From contig OU015568.1 in NCBI GenBank assembly GCA_907165135.1, forward strand, positions 11,726,501 through 11,790,500: a stretch of 64,000 bases of DNA, given 5' to 3'. The position numbers were made by a program, and so were the translations under genes. Shown here one piece after another: positions 25,701-36,067 of this stretch. Origin of the DNA: Oikopleura dioica (lineage: Eukaryota; Chordata; Appendicularia; Copelata; Oikopleuridae). The notes under the pieces were generated by a model. That model worked only from the letters and a program-made list of their open reading frames with translations, did no database searches and was not told where the DNA came from. The stretch's first letter is position 1, and every line of letters begins with the position of its first letter.

Positions 25701-28700
25701 AAATTCACGAACCTAGTCACACGAACCTAGTCATCAACCCATTTCCCTTACTGCCCCAAAATTTTTTCTATTTAAACTTTCACGAACCTAGTCACACGAA
25801 CCTCGTCATCAACCCATTTCCCTTACTGCCCCAAAATTTTTTCTATTAAAACTTTTACGAACCTAGTCACACGAACCTAGTCATCAACCCATTTCCCTTA
25901 CTGCCCCAAAATGGTGAAGATACAAAAAAATACATATAAAAATCAAAATTTCACGAACCTAGTCACTCGAACCATTTTTTCCGACATGGCACCCACGAAC
26001 CTAGTCACACGAACCTAGTCCTCACAAACCTGGTCATCGGTCCTGAGAAATAAAAAAATATTCCGGAAAAAATTCTTTTTAAATTTGTGAAAGATAAATT
26101 GATTTTAGTTGGAACAAGAAAACTTCGACGACTTCCAAATCGTATCCCACTCTGACGGTTACCGATCATGGATGTCATCATTTTCAGGAGAGGCTCCAAG
26201 TTTGATACAATTCAATTTTTCAATCAGCACTCGGGCTAGCCCGCTCATTCATCCAGGTCAATCATTTTTGAGAGAACTCAGCTCAGACCAATTATTTTCT
26301 TATTAATGGCAGCTCAGGTCAGCTTGGAAAATGGTAGCTCAAAAAGGGTCTGCTCAGCTTAGCTCACTGATATCAAGAAAAGGCAAGCTCAGCTCAGTTG
26401 AACAAATTTTTATACCAGGGGTCTGGATTCGCTTAGCGAATTCCCTTTCAGTAATTTCCATTCGCTTCCAGGAATTCGCAGTTCTTCCATTGTCGCTTTT
26501 TCCTTGGAAATTCCCACCTGTATCAATGGTCAACTGCGAAAGAAATGTTTTACTCAGAAGAGCACTTTAAAAATAAGCCGGTTGTTTTTGATCCAGAAGG
26601 AATTACTGGCACTTTTTCGTCGATTTTGATCGTTTTCTTCAGCTGCAAAGATTCTTCGAAAAAAGAAGAGTTTTCACAGAAGAATCCTTCTTTGGGAATC
26701 GGCTCAATTTTAATCCTCATCGGGCTCTATCGCGCATCAACTGTTCCCTTCAACAAAAACCTTTGGTCCGACAGCTTCGTTTTCTTCACCGTCGGCTTCA
26801 ATTCCCTAGCGCTCCTTTTTCTCCTCGACTTTTCCTCTTTTTCCATTTATCGTCCCTCTCGGAAGAAGATCGATGTTTGTCTATGTCGCTCACACCTTTC
26901 TCCGTGGCTACTTTCCCTTTTCCTGGAACTCTTCATTCACCCCTACGCACGCTTCAATCTTTTCCGAAAACCTCTTCGCGACCAGAAAAAGTCCAAATAA
27001 TAACCCAAATAATCATTGAGCTGAGCTGATTTTTCAAAAAATTGTTGATCCCAAAAATCCCATACAATTTTCGTCGAATTTATTTCTAAAAGATTTTTTT
27101 AAACCTAAAAAGTCTAGGAGCTTCTTAAAGACGAATAATTCGACTGTTAATTTTTCTGCTTTTAGATTTTTTTCGATTTGAAAAAATTATATGAATTTTA
27201 ATAAAAATTATGAAAAATTAATTGGTTTTTTATTTATTGAAGTCTTTTTTAATGTCAAGAAAATAAAATTCTTGAAAAATGAAATTCTATTCATGCTTCA
27301 GTGTGGACACCCTTTCTCGGCCTGGGGGCATTCCGCGCAACGCGACTCACGCCGCTCTTTTTTGTCGTCAAAATTCACCCTTTTTGCAAGATTTCTCGAT
27401 TAAGAAGGCATCCTCCAAAAATTAAGAAAAAAAATATTAAATTATGGGCTTTTTTAAACCTATTCATAAAAAAAAAATTTTAAAATCAGTCGTTCTTCAT
27501 AGTTTTTCGAATGTTTTATCGAATTTTCTCCTCATCCCTTGAAGTTTTGAAAAATTTTTTTGCTTAAAAATAATTGTTATTTCAATAGCTAAAAGTTTTA
27601 TATTTACATAAAATGTATATATCTTATATTTAAAAAGTTTTATTTTTTGAGCGTGGACCCTATCTATGTGGATATATTCTTGGCTACGGCATATCAAATG
27701 CTTTTTACTGGTCGCTCAACTACTTTGCTCATAAACGAGGAAGTTCGTATGCAAAAGCTGCACTGAACAACTTCACAACTCACGAGTGCCGAACAATAGG
27801 CCTCGCCTGTGGACTTCAAAACACTCAACTTGGAATGTCTACCGTGTTTGGTGCGTACGCCCTTGATGATTATTTGATTGAGAAAATGCACCCTTACAGC
27901 CCCTTGTATGGATTTATGGAGCTCTTCTATGCATTCATTATTTCCGGAATCTTTTATCTCGTCGAGAAATTTTTATTCAAGGAAGTTAGTCCTGGGCCAA
28001 GAATTGTCGATATCCATCAGCATCTTTGGAGTCAACAGGTTTGTCAAAATCTTCTCCAATGTTTTGCTAAAGTTGTTTTAGGTCGAGAAAGAGCCAGAAA
28101 TGTATATAAACATGAAAGGAATCATCGATACGTTGCAGAGATTGCCTGCTTCATTCCGAAGAAGAAACCGCCTTGGGACGACAATTGAAGAAGATACATT
28201 TGAGCCAACAAGCCTTGATTTTGAAAAACTACAAACAGTCACGTCGTATTATGAGCTCACAGATGATTACAACCAGCTCACTTTGGATGGCAAAAATACG
28301 GTCGATAAATTGATGAAATGGAAGCAGCGATTTCCGGAAGAAAACTTCACCCGTGCTCATGAGATTGAGCAGTACGTTCGAAATCGCAAGAACTCTTCAA
28401 CAGGCGGTGTCGGAGAGCCGGGTGGATCAAGATACAGTGTCGTTACTGATTTCACAAAGGCATCAACGAAGAGAGGCCGATTCGAGGTAACGACTGAGAT
28501 CTCTCCCGAAACAACAACGATGGCGATTCAAGAGCAAAGCCCAGAAACGACGGAATCTTCGCCCGATACAAGGTAATGAATAGCTTCAAAAAATAACGAT
28601 GAGATCAAATTTAAGCTCATCAAATGGACTTCCCTCCTACGAACCGTACGATATCACAGACGAAGGTCCCAAGAGAACATCTTCGGTTGTACAGAAGAAA

Positions 28701-29005
28701 ACCATTGAGCGCTCGATAAGTGTACAGCCGAACACTGTTCAAAAGAAACCGCTGCAAGCACAAATTAGTAGTCCGCCAGTTGGACTTTCCTCGAGGTTCA
28801 AAATTTCAACGGTAGATGAAACAAACTTGCAAGAAAAAGGTACACTTACGAGTTTTTCTTGATCTACCCGAAAATTTAAGAATCCTTAACCCAAAACAAC
28901 GACGTATTCCAAGGTGAAAACAAGGAAGAGAGCCCGAACACTTCTGCAGAAAGTGATGACGTCTTCATTGTCGAAAAAGTTGTCGAAGATAACTCTGAAG
29001 CATAG
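16708..29005 (+). CDS. SLC10-type sodium/bile acid cotransporter family protein
   Basis: A multi-pass membrane transporter of the SLC10/SBF family, expected at the plasma membrane. Exons: 16708-16750 (MESSTLINEFNQST, N-glycosylation sites), 17138-17292 (NAFVMLTSGLVIDIKKFGK), 17503-17600 (QLILMPCLAFLAITIGK), 17642-17709 (GCCPGSAVLNLFSAYCDG, the family motif), 17773-18016, 18077-18176, 27652-28038 (CGLQNTQLGMSTVFGAYA, the family TM9-10 region), 28082-28572, 28604-28839, 28914-29005. The long hydrophilic Ser/Thr-rich tail is an extra. The two halves, before and after a 9.5-kb intron, are complementary and non-overlapping. Two joins (17292/17503 and 18176/27652) do not agree in phase if canonical GT-AG sites are used, so either a mini-exon or a non-canonical site is missing from my reading. 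Poly(A) signal AATAAA at 29087-29092. Confidence 0.78.
18480..18592 (+). repeat. left copy of a weak inverted repeat bounding the nested block
   Basis: This stretch contains TTTTTGGAGGATG near its start and GGGTGTCC near its end, around a GC-rich core. The reverse complements, CATCCTCCAAAAA and GGACACCC, occur at 27301-27420 in the mirrored order. Between these anchors similarity is partial, so this is a tentative pairing. Confidence 0.35.
19872..20160 (+). repeat. diverged tandem duplication, period about 169 bp
   Basis: TTTGGCCATCTTTGACTTG at 19872 and TTTGGCCATTTTTGAATCG at 20041 begin two copies that also share AAATTCAGCC, AGGGTTTA, TTCT..AGTACAGAGAA and TCAAG in the same order. The copies have diverged, so the duplication is not recent. 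Confidence 0.5.
20187..22028 (+). CDS. nested unknown protein with N-terminal membrane segment
   Basis: A chain of coding-like exons lies in the giant intron. The first piece (about 20187-20358) contains KKIFFTLILLAVGWSMKVG, a membrane or signal segment, and ends before a GTATTT donor. Next are about 20780-20900 (RPDFTRYRIDIEEITPQYDN), 21092-21189 (RAHLEIYTPQCYKNKRD), 21237-21355 (IAAFFEDLSSYIPQLLLENA), 21518-21585, 21628-21760 (SWENRTMSESFESRF), and a final exon ending LEVLRRYGNEAAKNLASF before TAA at 22026-22028. Introns are 40-60 bp with GT-AG ends, as elsewhere. The exact 5' start and some joins are not settled. I do not recognise a family; later exons look helical. Codon use is more AT-rich than in the flanking genes. 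It converges on the minus-strand gene next door, with the stops 4 bp apart. Confidence 0.5.
22033..25337 (-). CDS. nested unknown multi-exon gene (minus strand)
   Basis: Reading on the minus strand from 25337, the first exon opens MKFDLLFLFSSISAYLHKNN and carries a basic region (SSKRQRQQSQ) and the phrase TTLQSFFKKKP. A 48-bp GTAGTT..TTCAAG intron near 24754-24801 joins it in phase to PTYQFETIRFILLLKMRA. Further exons include one ending RAVSSIG, one with DENGKFLLLSIYHQQRHT, and one with VSANRKIIQLLEDEGYR. Then come a helical exon at about 22745-23085 (LLMLKEKIEELLHLHRR), one reading VWRQVVVRQNQLYDHFK and a last one ending QQKTLEIMNDS. The region 23100-24000 between exons has no clear coding. 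Function unknown. LQSFF resembles a PCNA-binding box but lacks the leading Gln, so I do not claim it. Confidence 0.5.
25505..26040 (+). repeat. minisatellite, 75-76 bp unit
   Basis: Five copies of a 75-76 bp unit start at about 25581, 25657, 25733, 25808 and 25883 when anchored on ATCAA(G/C)CC. Each contains two ACGAACCTAGTCAC-type motifs and the phrase TTACTGCCCCAAAAT. Extra single motifs (ACGAACCTAGTCAC) extend the array on both sides. Units 1-2 and 3-5 form two subtypes (AAGCCGTTTCC versus AACCCATTTCC). Confidence 0.9.
26545..27000 (+). pseudogene. HGSNAT-like (heparan-alpha-glucosaminide N-acetyltransferase) fragment
   Basis: One frame encodes FDPEGITGTFSSILIVF and STVPFNKNLWSDSFVFF, both hallmarks of the C-terminal half of HGSNAT-type membrane acyltransferases (family pattern FDPEGLLGT and VPINKNLWS). 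About 80 bp later the matching C-terminal signature, MFVYVAHTFLRGYFPFSW, continues in a different frame. A frameshift or a lost intron therefore lies near 26840. No N-terminal half is visible upstream. It sits inside the SLC10 intron. I read it as a decayed fragment; an unusually spliced gene remains possible. Confidence 0.6.
27301..27420 (+). repeat. right copy of a weak inverted repeat bounding the nested block
   Basis: Contains GGACACCC near its start and CATCCTCCAAAAA at its end, the reverse complements of the anchors in 18480-18592. See that entry for the limits of this pairing. Confidence 0.35.
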
Positions 29006-29370
29006 AAATTCGCGTCAGACCCATATCACCAGTTACAATTCACTATTTTAAACATTCATTTCAATTCCGAATTACTGATAATAGAAAATAAATACAACAA
29101 ATATTAAATCTTTATTCTGTCTTTATAAAGAAGATTTCACAATAGATTGAAGTAGACCCTTTTTGAGATATTTTTGTTTTTATCCACAATTAAAGGGGGG
29201 CCCTCTGGTAACTGCTCCAAGATATTGGAATAAGAGAACGTTCAATTACTGAGGAGCTGAGTAACATGTTACTAACATGTGAATTCTAGATTCCCCTTCC
29301 AATTCTCAAGTGTTTTGCCCACTCGTAAAGGACTTTATTATCGTTGTTATGAGAGGTTCACTAAGAAATT

Positions 29371-30067
29371 TTGTCGAGCGAAATAGATTCAGGTGCAAGA
29401 CGAACTTTCAACAAAGATTTCTTCAAATCGAATTTTAGCAACAAGTTTATTGGAATCAAGCTGATTATTGTCGCACTTCTGATTTTGATTCTTGCTTACG
29501 TTCGGGTACAGCTTGACGATGCGGAAGATGATTCAAAATCAAACTTTGTGATCACAAATTTGACATTTTTGGGAAGGGTTTGAAATCAACGAAGAGAATA
29601 AAATAAAAATTCATTTAAAAACCGCGCAAAAGCTCGCTGCATGCCTCGTACTCTCTGGTACATTTTTCCAAACCATCAATCAACTTGAAGGAGGAGCTAG
29701 GTCAACCGCGATCTTTATCAACCTTCTGTTCAGCGTTTTCATCGGGCCTTTACTTTCGATAACCTGTGCTGTCGGCAATTTTTTAGCGCTAGCTAATCTA
29801 CTCGGAAACCTCTGGGTATGTTTACAAATCACGAACGAGTTATAACGTTTTCTTTAGATTTTGCTTTTTCAATCGATCCTCTCCCTCGTCGCATTTCTCA
29901 TCCTCGTCGAGGACATTTCAATCCAGTGGCGAACGCAACATCTTTCAAACATGAGTTTGGGCAGCAATGGAATAGCCACTTTCAACTACGAAAAATTCAG
30001 TGAGTCTCCAAAGAAAAAAGCTTCAAAAGAAGAAGTCACAGTGGAGGAACTATTTTCTGCCATTTAG
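29371..30067 (+). CDS. small multi-pass membrane protein, unknown
   Basis: Three exons: about 29371-29579, 29634-29815 and 29859-30067. Coding features are a basic N-terminus, a first hydrophobic helix (LIIVALLILILAYVRV), an acidic loop with N-glycosylation sites, two helices in exon 2 (SGTFFQTINQ, LLFSVFIGPLLSI) and a fourth in exon 3 (SILSLVAFLILVEDI), then a Lys/Glu-rich tail ending at TAG. The first intron is 54 bp with a GTTTGA donor. The start is uncertain: no ATG is in frame at 29371. An ATG at 29349 followed by a very short intron (GTTCAC..AAATAG) would reach the same frame. AATAAA lies shortly after the stop. I do not recognise the family. Confidence 0.6.
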
Positions 30068-30203
30068 TTTTTTTTGTTACAAACCAATTTTTTTGATAAA
30101 TAAATATATTTTATATTGTATCGAGCGTTTTATTAAGCCTTTGTCCAATAAGCAAATTTGTACAGTATTGTTTCTACGACTGTAGAATGTCATTTATGGT
30201 TGG

Positions 30204-30386
30204 TTACGCGTCTTCGAGCTTTGTGCCAGGGGCGAAGACGACATACTTTTTCTTCTTGAAAGTTTCGTCGTCTTCTGCCATCATTTCATCCCTCAATCGC
30301 CTGAAAACAGGGCTGCCTGGGGCGATGGTTGTTCTTCCTGTAGTAGGGCTCCCAAAGTTTCGGATTAAAATGCTCTTTTTCGTCAT
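30204..30386 (-). CDS. short unknown protein or last exon
   Basis: A minus-strand open frame of 60 codons begins MTKKSILIRNFGSP, is rich in charged residues (EMMAEDDETFKKKK) and ends KLEDA before a stop. Composition looks coding rather than random, and it lies just past the end of the + strand gene in a convergent arrangement. I found no upstream exon with certainty and no known domain. Confidence 0.35.
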   Translation of the reverse strand: MTKKSILIRNFGSPTTGRTTIAPGSPVFRRLRDEMMAEDDETFKKKKYVVFAPGTKLEDA

Positions 30387-30439
30387 TATCTTTCGCTTTT
30401 TTTTCTGGGAAATTTTTCAAATCAGATGCTTATAAGCTC

Positions 30440-31414
30440 AAGAACTACAAGTATCTTTCTAGCGCCACAGAGTGCGCCAGCGACATGAGAATTTATCCAG
30501 AACTAGTAAGCGCGAGCGCTTGTGTACATTAAAAATCCGGTGACTCTTTACTGAGCATGATGGATAACCGATCTTGTAATCACTAGCTTTTGTGTGGAGA
30601 TTAGCAGTGAGAATGAAGTTTGTGGGCACTTTCAGACGAGAGTTCGAAAACAGTGTAAAGTTGTTTCACGTGAAATTCTCCTGTATTAAAATCTAAAAAG
30701 CGCTTGAATGGCTTGAAAACATTTTGAAATTTTTTCAAAATTTACAGTCATTCTCGACTTTCCTTTTCAAACAGCGATCGTTATCGTGACATAAGATCAC
30801 TTCCTAATTTTTACTATCGTAGTTTGTGTCAATCAAACGTCTCGAACTTTTGCGTCAAATAAATTTCCGAGCCCCCAGAATTTCCTAATAATTATGCTAA
30901 GTGCGTCAATAAAACGTCCCCCTTATCGTCTGATAAACATTCAGTACTCAAACTGTCAAATTAAGACATGCAAAAACAATCTTGTCAAATTGCATTTTCA
31001 GTTTTGAAATTTCTTTCCTGACAAATTCTTGCCTAAAAATTTGTACAGACAGGATTCTGGAGGTCGTAAATTTTGATACACACCTGGAGAGGTTAGATTC
31101 TGCTCTTTTATGTTTGCAATTGCAAATAGAAGAAGTTCTTTTTGACCCCTGAAAGTTCATTTTTCTTCAAAACTGGATGTTATCACTCAGATTAGAATAC
31201 AGTATTCATGAGCAGTATTGCGAGTTTATTCAGGGTTTCAGTGTTTTGCCTTGTTGGCATATTTCTTTCTTTTTTTCGTTGTTTTGCATAACAGAATAGA
31301 AAAGGTGGTTTTGCGGAACATGATTGACGGAACAGAATAATAATATTATTAAAATAAAAACTAATTAACACATATATTATTTGTGATGATTGGCAAGGTG
31401 CTTCAAATATAAAT
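30440..31414. other. intergenic region
   Basis: No exon with supporting splice sites on either strand. AT-rich; contains a run of short direct TTTTTT tracts around 31260-31280. It separates the minus-strand xylosyltransferase 3' end from the small genes to the left. Confidence 0.4.
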
Positions 31415-32999
31415 TTACAAATTGGCAGATTTGATTGACTCTTCTAGTGGATCTGCTAGTAGCTTGTATTTCGTTGCACAGTATGTTCCACTCCCGCGCC
31501 GTTGAACTGCGTTTCTGAATGGGTCCATCAGATTTTCGTGCAAGTCTTCGTCCCAGTTGTACATCAAGAACGCTTCGTAAAGACCACGGAAGGTCGGGTT
31601 CACATCGCCGAAGAAAGCAGAGGTAATTCCATGCACAGCTCCTGCCCCGTTCTCTTCAGCGTCCTTTTTGAGAAGTTTTTAAAAGCTCTTACGAAAGATA
31701 CCTAATGTCCTTCCTCAATAGTAAACTCCTTTCCTTACAGACGTTTCCGTCGTCGATACAGAAATTATTCTTGAAATTCCAGGAACACTCGAGTTGATGC
31801 AGCATGTCAGGGTTGAAATGAAACATGATATTCAAAAGCTTTTGATCGTGCTCCGCCCGATCTTTATATTTTCTGTAATACTTCAGAAGCAGTTCTGATC
31901 CGTAGCCAAGAGCAGGGCCGGGTTTTTCACGGCCTTGTTCGTCGTAAGACAGTTTCCACTTTTCAAGGCATTTGACAAAATATTCAATTTTAAATAATTC
32001 AAGGAGTAAATTTAAATTTTATCAAATCCATTCCTTGCCGTTGAGAATTCTCGTAAAGTTCATCACCATGACTCCGGAATTGATCTGGAATAGCCCGGTA
32101 TCATGAAGAATGAAATTCTCATTGTATCTCGATCCTCCAAGAGCATGACCAGCGGTAGGGGCGATCGCCATAACTTCCGTAGGCGAAAATGTTTTCAGCT
32201 TTTGCAAAGATCAATAGCTTTCTTCTCTCATAAAGTAAATTAATACGCCCTGACGTATGATTATAGCGCTGCGAAAATGAAATGACCCGTTCCTTCGCCC
32301 AAAGCTGATCAATTGGCTTCGTAAAGACCACATCTGAGTCGGCGTAAATCGCAGCATCGGTGACCCCCGTCTCTCCAAGCAGCATCGGTGTCAGAAGACG
32401 AAAACTGCCACATGGCTTGTACCACGATTTCCACTCGGCGATGAGGTCTTGCGGGAGCTGGGAGTAGTCGATTTTGTTGATTGAATATTCCGTTCGTTCT
32501 TTGATCGAGTCCGGCCACGATTCCAACTCGCCCTCAAATAGAGGAGCCATATCTTCCTCGGTAAACACGTGGATATGCAGACGTTGATGGGCAAAGAGAG
32601 CAGCGGATTTGATCATCGTTAAACTGAAAATAATGAGTTTGAATAACAATTACTGCTTACCTTTGATCAAGTGGTTTCTTTACGTCTCTGATTCCTTGAT
32701 AGTTTGGCCTTCCACAAGAGACAGTCATTAGATGCATAGTTTCTTGCTTTGTGGGAGCAGACTTGGCAGATTTGTCATCAGAGCTCAGAGAACTCTCATC
32801 ACATTCATCCCCGAAGCACTCTTCATCATTATAAATGTATAATAATAAACAAAAAACCTTTAACTTGGATCAACAAAAATGTCAATTTTAAATCTAAAAA
32901 TTCAAAGTAAGCTTTCTGAAAAATTTTCTCTTATTGTGAAATTCTTTTGTGATCCGTTCCAATAGCGTTAAAATGTTCCTAAACCACTTCACATTTCCA
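31415..32999 (-). CDS. GXYLT1: glucoside xylosyltransferase (GT8 family), GXYLT-like
   Basis: A type II Golgi/ER glycosyltransferase; in animals GXYLT adds xylose to O-glucose on Notch EGF repeats. Read on the minus strand, a likely start at 32999 opens MAHGNVKWFRN. The next exon carries a hydrophobic anchor and TMHLMTVSCGRPNYQ. The exon starting at 32623 gives SAALFAHQRLHIHVFTEED, WYKPCGSFRLLTPMLL and IYADSDVVF, the last being the DXD metal-binding motif. Later exons give EVMAIAPTAGH and NSGVMVMNFTRIL, then FNPDMLHQLECSWNFKNNF, and finally a GITSAFFGDVNPTFRGLYEAF exon to the stop near 31415. All match the GXYLT order. The junction after the KEWI segment lacks a clear GT donor. Confidence 0.85.
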
Positions 33000-35930
33000 T
33001 GCGCCATTCTTCTCACAAATCCCGCCATCTTCTCAATGATCTCTTACCATAAGCTACTAAATGAATGAATCTACTATTGTCAAGTAGTATTTTTGTGGCA
33101 ATAATATTGTGTTGGCGATTTTTTGTCGTTTTGGAGTTTTTTTGGTGGATGATCCTGCCGCGGGTCAATTCGCGTTAGCGAGCTTGAGCTTCATAAAAAT
33201 TAGCGCCGGTGCTAGCAAAGCGGATTTTACGACAGGCTGATAATCGGACATTGGTCTCGGTCATTAATGAGCCAATGGTTTCGGAGAAAAGTAATTCTCA
33301 AGTTTCATATAGCGAGATTTCTAACTTAAAAATTGAGAAAATCGACTGAAAAGACCGTTGAATTTTGAAAATTAGAAAGTCTGAAAACAATCGGTTTGCA
33401 AAACAAAGCTAAGCCACACTTTTAGAATGAGAATGTTCTGATTTTATTTAGAGAGAAACTTTGTCCGACGAATGTTTGCCAAAACAGGAAGTCAATTATT
33501 GCGACTCTCAATTTGAAATATTTCGCGGTTGAGTACCTGCGCGAAAATTGCAATTATTTGATTGTCGAGATGAACAATCTGACAACGGAGATTTTTCGTT
33601 TTAGTTGATTTGAGCCTCACTCTTTTTGTGCATTTTTGTGCATCTAAGGGTACTCAGCAGGTTGCAGGACATTAGCCTAATTTGAAAAGAAAGGCATCAG
33701 ACATTTTTTTCGGGGGATGAAAAGGTATCGATTCAGAGCTAGCAGTGATCAAAGAAAGAATTGTACCTTGGAAATTAGAAAAAGGGTCATTGAGTCCTTG
33801 CAGGTAGTGGTCAATTCAATCGATATTTCAAAGGTTCAGCCTTTTTTTCAATTCGACAAAGTTTAATCGAGATAAGGGGAAAAGGAAATATGGGGCGCTT
33901 GAATTCTCGGAAAGGCCTTATGTGCCCCATATTTCCCGGAAATATGTTTACAAACTTATCATCACGAGGGGATCTCTAAATTTCTCGGAGCCGGCCCCCC
34001 GGGAGACCTTCCAAGAACTCTCGAATCGTAAATCCCATCGTAAAATTTCTAGGGCAACAAAACTCCCCAGGAGAGCAGTAATACCCCTGGGATATCGCAT
34101 GTGGTGACAGGGCCTAAAAACAGGGGAGACATTCTTGGTAAAACACCATTCAAGCAATCAAGAAATCGCGACCGAGAATGGGCTACTGGGGTGTCAAAAT
34201 CAAATAACAGTAATCAAGTGTCCAGAAATCTATAAACCCACATTTTCTCCTGATCAGATCATTCTTTCTATTTTACTGTTTATAAAAACTCTCGTGCCAA
34301 GATCACGTGCGAACGCCATCAACTGGAAATTCAAGGTCAACATTCTAAAAAAGTGAAAATTTCCGCAAGAATTCGGGCAAGGGATCCGATCCCGTAAAAT
34401 TGCGAAAAAAAGTAAAATTGGATTTTCTCGGAAAAGCAGGGCAAGGCCGGATTAAAGTTTATATTGCACGGAGTGGGGTCACATGCTCAGCTTTTTCCTG
34501 GAAATCTAGGCCAAAGCGGGATGAAAAGTCGAAATTTTTGATTGATGGAAAACTGAAATCAAAAATTTTAAGCTACTCTCATTCATTTTTTTTTCTTGGA
34601 AGCCTGTATTTTGCCAATAAGTTTCGCTTTGATTTGTGAAAATCCTTGCGGCTTGCTAAAAAATTCCGTGATCCTTGAGGCACGCTTATTGAGGTGCGAA
34701 TACCGCCAAATCCGAAAAGGCTCAGCATTCTTTCTCAGTGGATCGCAAACAAACAATTCTCATGCATAAAAAGTCGCAACGGTTTTTTGGCGGATTTTCG
34801 ATACTACCCAGGGTCCTGGTCGAGAACTCCTGGATGAGTTTAGCATCTTTGCTACTATCTTCGGTTTTTCGTACTTTCATATGTTGAGGTGAGGTTGAGA
34901 AAGTGAGTCAAGGTGGGTGATCAAGGAAGCTTTTTTGATGCACTTCCTGGGTCGCTTTTCATCCATTTTTCTTATCGATAAAACTCAGCGTGGATCAAGT
35001 TCACCTCTGTCTATTGATTTTCATCCAGAAATTTGCTCTTGCGAACATGAAATTTTAAGTTGAAGCCTTTTCTCCAGTACAGTCTGATTTTCAAACTATG
35101 AGGCCAAGAAATTTCTCCTCAAACAAGCCGAAAGTCGGTTAGCATACAATAAATTTGTCTCTCTGAGCAAATCTCAAATCGAATCTCCTTCGGTACCATA
35201 AAATCATTTGTATCGGCTAAAATTCAAATCTTTCCGGGATTTTTTCTAATTTATCGGATGGGCGCTTGAACTCGCCGCGCTGCTTTGAAACCAAGCTACC
35301 GCCAGCTGCAACGGAAAAATGCACAAGAGAAAGCTAGAATTTCTCGGAAAGAAACTCTGCTTTTGCGAGGAAGGCAGAGTCAGCTCATCTCGTTTATTCT
35401 CTGCTGGAGGAAATGGAAATCGGAAATTTTCGAATGCGATATTCATCGACAAGTGCGATTTTCAAATGGTGATATTCATTTTCAGAACTGTTCTATTCAA
35501 GAAAATGACTATCAGAATCGATAGTTGAATCTGAGGAATCTGGGATAGAAGATTGCAGACAGAAAATGATATTAAAATTTGATGTGTTTCAGCAGTTTTA
35601 CATTGTTCTGAAATATATTTTCTTCTTCAAAATATTGATGTTCCCTTCGGATTCAAAAATCAAGGCAATATTCGACAAATTTCCTCCAATAACTTCTCCC
35701 GAGCTTCAGCCCATCTGGATCTATTCGCCAATCTGACCCAATTCTTAGCTACCTTTTACTGTGTAAATTTGCATAGGAACACCTTATCCATTGTATGTAT
35801 CCTTATCGAGTATATGCATCTGCGCGGGTGTACGTAGAATCTACGTTGATCTTTATCTTCTCAGAAAAAATGTCACGCTGAGCTGAGTAGGAGTGGAACG
35901 GCTGGCGACCTCCGCGGCGCTCTTCTCGCC
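33000..35930. other. 3-kb intergenic region
   Basis: No convincing exons. It lies between the divergently oriented xylosyltransferase (minus) and PIM-like kinase (plus), so it should contain both promoters. One hairpin-forming inverted repeat is present: GGAAATATGGGGC at 33884-33896 and its reverse complement at 33924-33936. Confidence 0.45.
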
Positions 35931-35933
35931 GAC

Positions 35934-35940
35934 TATAAAA
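35934..35940 (+). promoter_or_regulatory. TATA box of the PIM-like kinase gene
   Basis: TATAAAA sits about 130 bp upstream of the start codon at 36068, just after a GC-rich stretch. The distance leaves room for a short leader of about 100 bases. No other TATA-like element is as well placed. Confidence 0.55.
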
Positions 35941-36067
35941 TCGGATCAGCTCCCTTCTGAAACCATCAAATCAGAATCAAATCAACCATTTTATAAACAC
36001 ACCTTCCAAAGGAAGAAAAAACCCAAGAGCAAAATTTAATAAAGAGATTCAAAAGAAAAACTCGAAA

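Larger units (their letters stand above)
18177..27651 (+). other. giant intron of the SLC10 gene with nested content
   Basis: The intron runs from a GTAGGA donor to the acceptor before the RGPYLCGY exon. At about 9.5 kb it is about two hundred times the usual intron size in this window. It contains, in order, AT-rich sequence, a 169-bp-period duplication, a + strand unknown gene, a minus strand unknown gene, a minisatellite and an HGSNAT-like fragment. From 18370 to 19860 and from 27000 to 27300 I see no coding signal. Confidence 0.7.
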
